Below, one piece after another: positions 44,065 through 52,256 of a stretch of DNA of 64,000 nucleotides. The notes beneath the pieces are model-generated. The model worked only from the letters and a program-made list of their open reading frames with translations, was not told the origin of the DNA and searched no databases. Location of the stretch: the NCBI RefSeq assembly GCF_024979295.1, contig NZ_JANLCJ010000007.1, forward strand, positions 62,001 through 126,000, read 5' to 3'. The position numbers were made by a program, and so were the translations under genes. The DNA comes from Herbiconiux daphne. Its GTDB lineage: Bacteria > Actinomycetota > Actinomycetes > Actinomycetales > Microbacteriaceae. The stretch's first letter is position 1. Every line of letters begins with the position of its first letter.

Positions 44065-44912
44065 GAACTGCCCTTCCGGGTTGTCTCGTCTCGGTTCCAC
44101 GAGATCGGCCGATCGTCGGCCGTCAGGCGTCGTGCGCGTCGGTGGGTGACGACGTGCACCACTGAGTAGACCACGAAACCGGGCCACAGCCACGGTCGGC
44201 GGGCCACCCGGCGCACGAGCGACCGGGCTCCGGCCGACGGCGGGGGCGGCGCGAGGTCGGGGAACACGCGGGCGATCTGGCTGTTTCCGGCCGCGATGCG
44301 GGTGTTGCGCCGCACCAGGGTGGCGAGCGAGCCGGGAGCGGTCACCGAGAACGTGAGGCTGTCGGCGACGCACCGCTCCTCGGGCGCGAACAGGCGCTGC
44401 ACGAAGAGGTCGTCGGCGATCACGTCGGGGAACTCGTCGAAACGCGCGCGGCCCGCCTCACTCAGCATGTAGATGCCCGAGCCGATGTGCCCGCTCGTGC
44501 GGTAGTCGGTGAGCGCCCAGACGCGGTAGTACTGCCGCACCCACCACGAGCGCGACGGCAGCACCCGCAGGGTGGGCGAGGCCACCTCGGCGCCCGTCGA
44601 CGTGAGCAGTTCGGCGAGGGCGAGCAGGTCGGAGCCGGCCACCGAGACGTCGGCGTCGACGAAGGCCACCGGGTAGGCGTCGACCGCGCGGCTGCCGGCG
44701 TTCAGGGCCTTGATCTTCGAGGCCTCGGGAATCTCGAGCACCCGCACCGCAGCGCCGAACTCACGAGCCCGCGCGGCCGTGCCGTCGGTGCATCCGTTGG
44801 CCACCACGATCAGGTCGAGCTGCTCGCGCGGCACGTCGAGCAGGTGCCGCAGGGCGACCGGGAGCAACGCCTCTTCGTCGTGCGCCGGCACGACCACCGA
44901 GATGCGGGTCAC
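44061..44912 (-). CDS. Glycosyltransferase family 2
   Basis: This 283-aa GT-A enzyme starts RISVVVPAHDEEALLPVALR and has VANGCTDGTAARAREFG, the DxD-like FVDADVSV and, further on, ADDLFVQRLF. A C-terminal hydrophobic stretch (WLWPGFVVYSVVHVV) may dock it to the membrane. The GTG at 44912 overlaps the polymerase stop as GTGA. It elongates the lipid-linked unit of locus 2. Confidence 0.88.
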   Translation of the reverse strand: MTRISVVVPAHDEEALLPVALRHLLDVPREQLDLIVVANGCTDGTAARAREFGAAVRVLEIPEASKIKALNAGSRAVDAYPVAFVDADVSVAGSDLLALAELLTSTGAEVASPTLRVLPSRSWWVRQYYRVWALTDYRTSGHIGSGIYMLSEAGRARFDEFPDVIADDLFVQRLFAPEERCVADSLTFSVTAPGSLATLVRRNTRIAAGNSQIARVFPDLAPPPPSAGARSLVRRVARRPWLWPGFVVYSVVHVVTHRRARRLTADDRPISWNRDETTRKGSS

Positions 44913-46471
44913 GATCGCACCAGCGCGCGCTCGCGAGCACGCGGCTTCGCGAGGCCGTAGACACCGCCCCACGACTCGGACTGGAAGGTCATGGCCCAGG
45001 CGCCGATGGCGAGCAGCAGCGACAGCAGCAGCAGGGTCTGCATGAACGCGAAGGCGTCGTAGAAGAACATCGACGTGGCGTAGCCGATGGCCGACGTGGT
45101 GACCGCCAGCACGAGCATGGCCCGCTGCTCGGGCACGCCACGGCGGAACGAGAACCGCACCATCACGACGATGGGCCACACCAGCAGGGCGATGAGGCCC
45201 AGCACGCCGATGATGCCCGTCTCGAGCAGGCTACCGAGCCACTGGTTGTCGAGAATCTGCGAGTTCGCTTCGGGGCCCACCACGATGCGGCTGCCGAGGC
45301 CGGTGCCCGCGAGCGGGTTCTGCCCGAACTGGGCGAAAGCCTCCGGCAGGTCGGCGAGCCGGCCTTGACCTGCCAGACCGACCGAGGTCGTCTGCGAGGC
45401 CACGAGACCCTGCAGGTCGAAGAGCGAGAGCACGGTCGACTCGAACAGGGCCGGGAAGATCAGGCCCACCACGATCACGACCGGCAGGCCCACCACCGCC
45501 AGCAGGCCGGCGAGTTTCGGCCGCACGAGCAGGATGAACAGGAACATGACGCCGAGCGCCACGATCCCGGTGCGCGAGACCGCCGAGAGCAGGCCGATCA
45601 TCATGAGCCCGATCGCGGCCGAGTAGACCAGGATGCGCGTGAACTGGAACTTGGGCCAGGGGCTGAACTTCATCAGGTAGATCGCCAGCGGAATGATCAT
45701 GCAGAACAGCACGGCCAGGGCGATCGGATGCTGCGCCGACCCGAACGCGCGGGCTCCACCCGCTCGCAGCGACTCGGCGTCGTCGCGCAGGATCTCCAGC
45801 GGCAGGAACTGGTTGAGCATGAGGAAGATGTTGCGGTGCGTGACGCGCTCGAGGAAGGCGGAGATGCCGATGAAGGCTCCGCCGAACACGATGACGTTGA
45901 GCAGGATCGTGGTGATGGCCTCGCTCGAGAGCATCTGCCGGAAGATCACGATGGTCGACAGCAGGAACGCGAGCTGGAAGATGTTGGCGAAACCGGCGGT
46001 GACCAGGCCGGTCTCGGTTATGGCCACGGCGTTGACCATGAGCGACGCGAACGCGGTCCACAGGAAGATCGCGATCGGCCAGCCCCACACCACGGGCTTC
46101 CAGTCTTTGCGGCCGCGCACGAACAGGTGCACGCCGAGAGCCACCAACAGTGCGGCGATGGTGACCCGGTAGGGCTCGAGCGCGAACCCGACCGGAATCG
46201 GCAGGGCGTAGCGGCGGATCGGGATGAAGAGGATGACCGCCGTCAGCACGAACAGCATGGTCGTCCAGTTGAACACCGCCCGGCGGAACACGTAGAGACC
46301 GCAGACCACCAGCAGCACGCCGCCCACGATGAGCGGTTCGAGGAAGAGCACCGCCACCACGACGACCGCGGTCACCACGATCGCGATGGCGATGGTGGTG
46401 AGAACGCGCGGCCCGCGGTCGCGAGCGGGCCGGTGGGCTCGCTCGCGCTGCGGGGTCGTCACGTCGGCCAT
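44909..46471 (-). CDS. wzy: O-antigen ligase/polymerase-type membrane protein (Wzy)
   Basis: This 520-aa polytopic protein has about 12 helices. A large loop contains QGRLADLPEAFAQFGQNPLA and GTGLGSRIVVGPEANSQILD, the periplasmic-loop signature of the O-antigen ligase/Wzy family (PF04932 type). It joins repeat units outside the membrane. It follows the Wzz-like gene by 10 bases. Its sequence type differs from the polymerase at 10885, so two different polymers are likely. Confidence 0.87.
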   Translation of the reverse strand: MADVTTPQRERAHRPARDRGPRVLTTIAIAIVVTAVVVVAVLFLEPLIVGGVLLVVCGLYVFRRAVFNWTTMLFVLTAVILFIPIRRYALPIPVGFALEPYRVTIAALLVALGVHLFVRGRKDWKPVVWGWPIAIFLWTAFASLMVNAVAITETGLVTAGFANIFQLAFLLSTIVIFRQMLSSEAITTILLNVIVFGGAFIGISAFLERVTHRNIFLMLNQFLPLEILRDDAESLRAGGARAFGSAQHPIALAVLFCMIIPLAIYLMKFSPWPKFQFTRILVYSAAIGLMMIGLLSAVSRTGIVALGVMFLFILLVRPKLAGLLAVVGLPVVIVVGLIFPALFESTVLSLFDLQGLVASQTTSVGLAGQGRLADLPEAFAQFGQNPLAGTGLGSRIVVGPEANSQILDNQWLGSLLETGIIGVLGLIALLVWPIVVMVRFSFRRGVPEQRAMLVLAVTTSAIGYATSMFFYDAFAFMQTLLLLSLLLAIGAWAMTFQSESWGGVYGLAKPRARERALVRS

Positions 46472-46481
46472 CGCGGGCGTC

Positions 46482-47675
46482 CTAGCCGCGGGTGGAATCG
46501 GTGGTTCCGGGCGCCGAGTCGTCGGTCGTGGGGCCGAGAGCCCGCACCTGGCGGCGGGTCAGCCGGCCGGATGGCGTGCTGGTCGAGGGGCCGGCATCCG
46601 GGTTCTCGTCGGGGCCTTCGGAGAGCGAGTCGTCGAGCTCGTCGAACACCGCGGTGCCCTCGGGCTCGGCACTCCGCGACGCCTTCGACGAGCGCGAGGG
46701 CTTGGCGGCGGCGCTGACCGGCGGCGCGACATCCGGAGTCGCGGTAGCGACCGGGGCAGCGACCACCGGAGCGGCGACCACGGGCGTGGTGGCGGCCGGG
46801 GTCGTCGCCAGCGGCGTGTCGGAGCTCTTCGAGCGACCGGCGCGCGAGGTCGCGGCCACGGGAACCACGGCGGCGTCGTCGTCGGGCGACAGGTCGTCGT
46901 CGGGCTCACCGGCATCTGCGCCCGACTTGCGACGGCGCTCACGGATGGCCTCGATGACGAGGGCGATGGCCACGAAGAGCAGGAACACTCCGAGGGCCAC
47001 GATGATGACGGGGATGGCCGGGTTGCTGCCGGTGCCGGCGTCGGCCTTGGGCGCGTTCAGCTCGTCGAGCGTCAGGCGGATGTCTTCGGGAACGCCCCAC
47101 TCGGCCTGCTGGGCCGAGACCAGGTCGCCGAACACCTTCGTGGCCTGGTTGGCGATCTCTTCGGCGCGTTCGGCCGAGGTCGACACGCCGACGATGTTGA
47201 CGATCGGCAGCTGCAGCCGGCCGCCGAACGCCTCGTCGCCCGCGGGCTGCGTGGTGCGCCGCACCGCGGTGATCGCGTCGCCATCTTCGAGACCGCCGAT
47301 GGCCGCGCTGACGCCGTCGGACACTTCGTCACTCGAGGCGATGTAGGCCAGGATGATGGCCGAGCTGGCCAGGTCGATGGGGGTCGCCGGGTTCTGGATG
47401 AGATCGGGCGCGGCTGCGGCATTGGGGTCGGCGGCCGGGTCGGCCTGCGGCACCTCGGTGACCGAGCCGGGGATCTCCACCTGGTAGTAGGTGGGCGTCG
47501 GCGCTGACAGCAGCACGGTCGAACTCGCCTGATAGGTGCGCACCACGCGGGATTCGATGTGCCCGTCGGTGATGGTGAAGCCGGCCAGCAGGCCCGCAGC
47601 GATTGCCACGACGATGCCGATGATCAGCAGGATCTTCTGCCTCAGCAATCGCTGAAGGTAGGTAGGTCTTTCCAT
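46482..47675 (-). CDS. Wzz-like chain-length regulator with a long disordered cytoplasmic tail
   Basis: This 397-aa protein has a first helix at about 14-33 (ILLIIGIVVAIAAGLLAGF), an extracellular region of about 185 residues and a second helix at about 219-241 (IPVIIVALGVFLLFVAIALV). This is the two-helix layout of chain-length determinants. The rest is a Pro/Ala/Thr/Asp-rich tail of about 150 residues without a kinase domain. The ATG at 47675 follows GGGGGAAACG. It is the first gene of the minus operon with wzy, GT2 and wzx. Confidence 0.82.
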   Translation of the reverse strand: MERPTYLQRLLRQKILLIIGIVVAIAAGLLAGFTITDGHIESRVVRTYQASSTVLLSAPTPTYYQVEIPGSVTEVPQADPAADPNAAAAPDLIQNPATPIDLASSAIILAYIASSDEVSDGVSAAIGGLEDGDAITAVRRTTQPAGDEAFGGRLQLPIVNIVGVSTSAERAEEIANQATKVFGDLVSAQQAEWGVPEDIRLTLDELNAPKADAGTGSNPAIPVIIVALGVFLLFVAIALVIEAIRERRRKSGADAGEPDDDLSPDDDAAVVPVAATSRAGRSKSSDTPLATTPAATTPVVAAPVVAAPVATATPDVAPPVSAAAKPSRSSKASRSAEPEGTAVFDELDDSLSEGPDENPDAGPSTSTPSGRLTRRQVRALGPTTDDSAPGTTDSTRG

Positions 47676-47915
47676 GTACGCGTTTCCCCCGGGGTTGGAG
47701 CACTGTGTTTGCGACCGATGTAGGTATTGCATCGACGCGGGTTTGCGATAGGCACTCAACAATGACAGTAATGTGTTTCAACTGTGTGAACGGCACAAGA
47801 CAACAAAAGTCACACCGTAGACCCGGCCTCACCATTGCAGGTAAGGTCGAGATTCGCAAGGCGTGAGCTGTGGGGGCGATCATCTTGACAGGAGACTAAG
47901 GGGAGGGGAGCCCTC
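47676..47915. promoter_or_regulatory. Divergent promoter region of the two locus 2 operons
   Basis: This 240-base gap must drive both the wzz-wzx operon and the acylation operon. GTTTGCGA is repeated at 47707-47714 and 47741-47748. CGATG/CATCG arms flank 47721-47729. On the plus strand GGGGAGGGGAG gives a strong ribosome site for the gene at 47916. No -35/-10 pair is clear on either strand. Confidence 0.4.
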
Positions 47916-48896
47916 ATGTCCGAGCCGACAGCACGGCTCCACGGCGGTGAAGCCGACGTTCCGTCGCGCCGCTGGACCCGCGACGACGTGACCGTGGTGC
48001 TCTGCACGCGCGACCGGCCCGAGATGCTGGCGCACGCCCTGGAGGCCCTGAAGACGGCGCTCGGACCCGGCGCCGACATCCTCGTCGTCGACTCCGGTTC
48101 ACGCTCCGCCGCCACCGCCGACACCGCGGCCGCGGCGGGCGTGCGCTTCGTGCGCAGCGACGTGCCCGGCCTCTCGATCGCCCGCAACCTGGGGCTCGCG
48201 AGCACCGAGCGCGAGATCGTGGTCTACACCGACGACGACTGCGCGGTCGAGCCCGGTTTTCTCGAGCCTTTGATCCATCCGTTCATCTTTCCCGTGGTCG
48301 GCGCCGTCACCGGCTCGCTGCGCGACGCGAGCGCCTCGGGCTCACCGCTGCCCGCGCCGTCGGAGGAGCACCTGCACCGCACCACCGAGGGGCTGGATGC
48401 CGGCCACGGCGCGTTGATGGCGTTCCGCCGCGCCGCGCTGATCGAAGTCGGCGCCTTCGATCCCGTGCTCGGTGCGGGCCGGCGGTTCGGTGGCGCCGAA
48501 GACATGGACGCCTTCTGCCGCGTGCTGCACTCGGGCCGCGAGATCGTGCGGGTGCCGGCATCCGTCGTCACCCACCTCTACACCCGGAGCGACGACGACT
48601 ACGTGCAACTCAACCGCAACTACGGCCTCGGCATCGGCGCGATGTGCGCCAAGTGGCTGCGCACCTCGCCCCGCAGCGGCATCGCTCTCACGGCGCTCAT
48701 CGCCCGGCGCGGCGTGAGCCGCTACGTGCGGCGACTGCGCAACAAGCGCACCCGCCGCGGCCAGAGCGTCTACCTGCGCTCGATCGTCGGGGGCCTTCGC
48801 GAGGCCTACGGCATCCCGCGCGCGGGCGGCGTGTTCGTCGACGTGCAGCCGCCGCAACCGGTCGTGCTCGTCAGCACCGACGGGGCGGCTGCATGA
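47916..48896 (+). CDS. Glycosyltransferase family 2
   Basis: This 326-aa GT-A enzyme starts [20 protein letters not shown], has [20 protein letters not shown], the metal-binding run [11 protein letters not shown] and [20 protein letters not shown]. It begins the plus operon that includes the fatty-acid activation genes. It could glycosylate a lipid or polyprenyl acceptor. The ATG has a very strong purine-rich ribosome site. It overlaps the next gene as ATGA. Confidence 0.88.
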   Translation: MSEPTARLHGGEADVPSRRWTRDDVTVVLCTRDRPEMLAHALEALKTALGPGADILVVDSGSRSAATADTAAAAGVRFVRSDVPGLSIARNLGLASTEREIVVYTDDDCAVEPGFLEPLIHPFIFPVVGAVTGSLRDASASGSPLPAPSEEHLHRTTEGLDAGHGALMAFRRAALIEVGAFDPVLGAGRRFGGAEDMDAFCRVLHSGREIVRVPASVVTHLYTRSDDDYVQLNRNYGLGIGAMCAKWLRTSPRSGIALTALIARRGVSRYVRRLRNKRTRRGQSVYLRSIVGGLREAYGIPRAGGVFVDVQPPQPVVLVSTDGAAA

Positions 48897-49492
48897 GCGG
48901 CAAGCTTCAGGGCGTCGTGCGCTCGTTCCTCGACCCGCGCACCTATGCGCAGGCGTTCCGGCTGCTGCACTTCGCCTCCTATTCCCACGTGCAGCCGGTG
49001 CGACTGCTGAACCGCGGCGCGAACGTCAGTTTCGCGCCCAACGTGTCGTTCCGCAACGGCGAGCGCATCACCATCGGCGCGGGCACCCACATCGGCGAGC
49101 ACAGCATCATCTGGGCCGGCAACACCTCGGGTCGCATCACCTTCGGCGAGAAGTGCCTGCTCGCCCCCCACGTCACCATCACCGCCTCGAACTACGGCAC
49201 CGAGCTCGGCGAGTTCGTGATGGACCAGCCCAAGATCGAGCGCGACATCACCATCGGCCGCGACGTGTGGCTCGGCGCGAACACCGTCGTGCTCGCGGGC
49301 GTCACCATCGGCGACCACGTGGTGGTGGCCGCGGGCGCCGTGGTCACCAAAGACGTGCCTGCGCTGGCGATCGTCGGCGGTGTTCCGGCCCGGGTGATCG
49401 GATGGCGCGGCGGAGTCGAGCCCGCGGCGGCTGACTCTAGCGAGACCCTCGCCACCGGATCCGCGCCCGCCGGCACGGGCGCGGGAGGCTGA
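48893..49492 (+). CDS. Hexapeptide-repeat O-acetyltransferase
   Basis: This 199-aa left-handed beta-helix acyltransferase has repeats [40 protein letters not shown] and [20 protein letters not shown], and ends [14 protein letters not shown] plus an Ala/Gly/Ser tail. The ATG at 48893 overlaps the upstream GT2 stop. It is the third WcaF/MaA-like enzyme of the window and probably acetylates a sugar. Confidence 0.9.
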   Translation: MSGKLQGVVRSFLDPRTYAQAFRLLHFASYSHVQPVRLLNRGANVSFAPNVSFRNGERITIGAGTHIGEHSIIWAGNTSGRITFGEKCLLAPHVTITASNYGTELGEFVMDQPKIERDITIGRDVWLGANTVVLAGVTIGDHVVVAAGAVVTKDVPALAIVGGVPARVIGWRGGVEPAAADSSETLATGSAPAGTGAGG

Positions 49493-49493
49493 C

Positions 49494-50507
49494 GTGAGCA
49501 CTCCCCCGCAGGTCGCCGTGATCATCGTGAACTACAACACGAAGGTCGAGACCTCGGCGAGCGTGCGCAGTCTGCTCGACGCGACATCCGTTCCGCTCGA
49601 GGTCGTGGTGGTCGACAACGGCTCGGTCGACGGCAGTGCCGAGGCCCTGCGCGAGGCGTTCCCCTCGATCGAGGTCGTCGAGGCGGGTGAGAACCTCGGC
49701 TTCGCGGCCGGCGTCAACCTCGGCGTGGCCCGTTCGAGCGCGCCGTGGGTGCTGCTGCTCAACCCCGACACCATCGTGCTCGAGAAGGCGGTCGACAACC
49801 TGTTCGCGTTCGCCGTGGAGCATCCGCAGCACGGCATCTACGGCGGGCGCACCCTTCGGCCCGACGGCAGCACCGACCCGAGCTCGTGCTGGGGGGCCAT
49901 GACGCTGTGGTCGCTGACCTCGTTCGCCCTCGGGCTCTCGACGGTGTTCAAGCGGTCTACCCTGTTCGACCCCGAGTCGCTCGGGCACTGGAACCGCGAC
50001 ACCCTGCGTGAGGTGCCGATCATCACCGGATGCCTGCTGCTCACCTCGCGCGACGACTGGAACGCGCTCGGCGGCATGGACGAGCACTTCTTCCTCTACG
50101 GCGAAGACGCCGAGTTCTCCGACCGCGCCCGCAAGGCCGGCATGCGACCGGTGGTCGTTCCCGGCGCCACGATCATCCACGCCGTCGGCGGGTCGACGGC
50201 CTCGAGCGGCCGCAAGATGTCGATGGTGATGGCCGGCAAGGCGACCGTGCTGCGCACCGCCTGGGGCCGCCCTGCCGCCACCGTCGGCATCCGTCTTCTT
50301 CAGCTCGGCGCCCTCGTGCGCGCGGTGCCCGCTCTCGCGCGGCGCCGATCCGACTCGACCTGGGCCGTCGTCTGGCGCTCACGGCGCCAGTGGCGCGACG
50401 GCTACCCGGCGGCGAAGGAGCGGCTCTTCGGGCTCCCCGTCTCTCACGACCAGCAGCACAGCACCGACGACCGCAATACACGATCGGCAGAAGGAGCACG
50501 GCCATGA
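49494..50507 (+). CDS. Glycosyltransferase family 2, rhamnosyltransferase-like
   Basis: This 337-aa GT-A enzyme has VAVIIVNYNTKVETSASVRS, VVVDNGSVDGS, the NPDT box of rhamnosyltransferase-like GT2 proteins (VLLLNPDTIVLE) and the acceptor-site region FFLYGEDAEFSDRARKAGM. The GTG start at 49494 is one base after the previous stop. Its stop overlaps the first FAAL gene as ATGA. This physically links sugar transfer to fatty-acid activation. Confidence 0.9.
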   Translation: MSTPPQVAVIIVNYNTKVETSASVRSLLDATSVPLEVVVVDNGSVDGSAEALREAFPSIEVVEAGENLGFAAGVNLGVARSSAPWVLLLNPDTIVLEKAVDNLFAFAVEHPQHGIYGGRTLRPDGSTDPSSCWGAMTLWSLTSFALGLSTVFKRSTLFDPESLGHWNRDTLREVPIITGCLLLTSRDDWNALGGMDEHFFLYGEDAEFSDRARKAGMRPVVVPGATIIHAVGGSTASSGRKMSMVMAGKATVLRTAWGRPAATVGIRLLQLGALVRAVPALARRRSDSTWAVVWRSRRQWRDGYPAAKERLFGLPVSHDQQHSTDDRNTRSAEGARP

Positions 50508-52231
50508 CGCAGGAGATCATCACGGTAGTGGACGGATTGCGCAAAAGCGCGCGCGATCTCGGCAACGACCACGGAATCCTCTACTACAGCACGCCCGAGA
50601 CCACGACCTACCGCGGGTATGCCGACCTCGACGAGAACGCGCGCCGCATCGCGAACGCGCTGGCGAAACGCGGGCTCGGCGTGGGCGACACCGTCGTCAT
50701 CGGCCTGACCGACGCCCTGCAGGTGGCGGATGCCGCGTTCGGCGCCATGTACGCAGGGCTCGCCTTCGTGCCGGCCCCCGTCGCCGGCTACGGAACGGGC
50801 CCGCAGCTCGGGCACACCGTCGCCCGCATCGCCGCGACATCCGAGGCTTCGGCCCTGCTCGTCGACACCAAGGTGATCGACCGGCTCGGCGACACCATCG
50901 CCGACATCGGCATTCCGGTGCTCGTGCTCGAAGACGTGCTCGCCGAGGGCGACGCCGACGCCTGGGAGCAACCGGCCATCGACGGCGACACCATCGCCTA
51001 CCTGCTCTTCACGTCGGGCTCCACGGGCGACCCCAAGGGCGTCATCACGACCCACCGCAACGTGGTGGCCACGGCCCAGACCACCGGAGTGCTCTTCCAG
51101 AGCAACCGCGATGCCACCATCGTGGGCTGGGCGCCGATGCACCACATCATGGGTCTCGCGACGCAGGTGATCTTCCCCGCCGTCAACGGCGCCCAGGCCA
51201 TCGCCTGCGCGACCGAGCTGTTCCAGCGCCGCCCGATCTTCTGGCTGCAGCTGATCAGCAAGCACCGCGGCACGATGAGCCCGGCCGGCAACTTCGCGTT
51301 CGACCTCGTCACCCAGCTCGCCACCGACGAGCAGATCGCCGACCTCGACCTGTCGAGCCTGATCAGCCTGTTCTCGGGCAGCGAGCCGGTGCGGCCGAGC
51401 ACCCTGCGCGCCTTCCTCGCGCGCTTCGCGCCGACCGGCATCACCGAGAAGATGGTCGCACCCGTCATGGGCATGACCGAGGCCATGATGATCTCGGGCA
51501 AGTTCCCCGAAGACGACCTCGTCATCAGTCATTTCGACAGCGCCGAGCTGCAGGCCGGGCACCTCGTGCCCTCCACGGGCGAGGGCAGCGTGGAGTGGGT
51601 GTCGTGCGGCCGCTGGCCCGACAACATCCACGTGCGGATCGTCGACCCCGAGACCCTGGCCGTGGTTCCCGACGGCGAGGTCGGCGAGATCTGGGTCGCC
51701 TCGGCGTCGGTGTCGCCCGGTTACTTCCGCCGCCCGGATGCCACCGCCGAGACGTTCGGCCTGAAACTGCCGGGCGACGACAACGCCTACATGCGCACCG
51801 GCGACCTGGCCGCCGTGATCGACGGCCAGCTCTACGTCACCGGCCGCCTGAAGGAGATGATCATCATCCGCGGGCGCAACCTCTACCCGCAGGACATCGA
51901 GGCAGCCGCCCGCACCGTGCACCCCGCGGTCGGCATCGGCGCCGCGTTCGAGCTGGCGGGGCATCCGTCGGTCGTCGGACTCGCGTTCGAGGCGTCGGCC
52001 GAGGCGCTGGGCGACACCGATCCCGACGCGCTGGCCGCCCAGGTGCGCGAGACCATCGTCGCCGGCTTCTCGCTGCCGTCGCTCGCCGTGATGATCGTGC
52101 CCGAGGGCGCTCTGCCGCGAACCCCCACCGGCAAGGTGCGCCGGCAGCCGACCCGCCAGCAGATCGAAGCGGGCGCCCTGCCCGCCCTCTCGTCGAGCGG
52201 CTTCAACCCCGTTCACGCCAACACCCCCTGA
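50504..52231 (+). CDS. Fatty acyl-AMP ligase (FAAL-like), paralog 1
   Basis: This 575-aa ANL-superfamily enzyme should activate a fatty acid with ATP to acyl-AMP and load it on the acyl carrier protein encoded downstream. The P-loop is TSGSTGDPKG (170-179). FAAL-type blocks are GWAPMHHIMGL, RRPIFWLQLISKHRGTMSPA and FSGSEPVRPSTLRAFLARF. The C-terminal subdomain has IIRGRNLYPQDIEAA and the catalytic Lys544 in PTGK. The ATG at 50504 follows AAGGAG and overlaps the GT2 stop. A CoA ligase cannot be excluded, but the ACP neighbour and the NLYPQDIE block favour FAAL. Confidence 0.9.
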   Translation: MTQEIITVVDGLRKSARDLGNDHGILYYSTPETTTYRGYADLDENARRIANALAKRGLGVGDTVVIGLTDALQVADAAFGAMYAGLAFVPAPVAGYGTGPQLGHTVARIAATSEASALLVDTKVIDRLGDTIADIGIPVLVLEDVLAEGDADAWEQPAIDGDTIAYLLFTSGSTGDPKGVITTHRNVVATAQTTGVLFQSNRDATIVGWAPMHHIMGLATQVIFPAVNGAQAIACATELFQRRPIFWLQLISKHRGTMSPAGNFAFDLVTQLATDEQIADLDLSSLISLFSGSEPVRPSTLRAFLARFAPTGITEKMVAPVMGMTEAMMISGKFPEDDLVISHFDSAELQAGHLVPSTGEGSVEWVSCGRWPDNIHVRIVDPETLAVVPDGEVGEIWVASASVSPGYFRRPDATAETFGLKLPGDDNAYMRTGDLAAVIDGQLYVTGRLKEMIIIRGRNLYPQDIEAAARTVHPAVGIGAAFELAGHPSVVGLAFEASAEALGDTDPDALAAQVRETIVAGFSLPSLAVMIVPEGALPRTPTGKVRRQPTRQQIEAGALPALSSSGFNPVHANTP

Positions 52232-52256
52232 CCCCTACCCGAGGAGCCACCCGTTC

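Noticed and set aside
50030..50503. N-terminal extension of the first FAAL gene
   Set aside because: The extension overlaps the GT2 gene in another frame and is Arg-rich; the ATG at 50504 has a ribosome site and an ATGA overlap.
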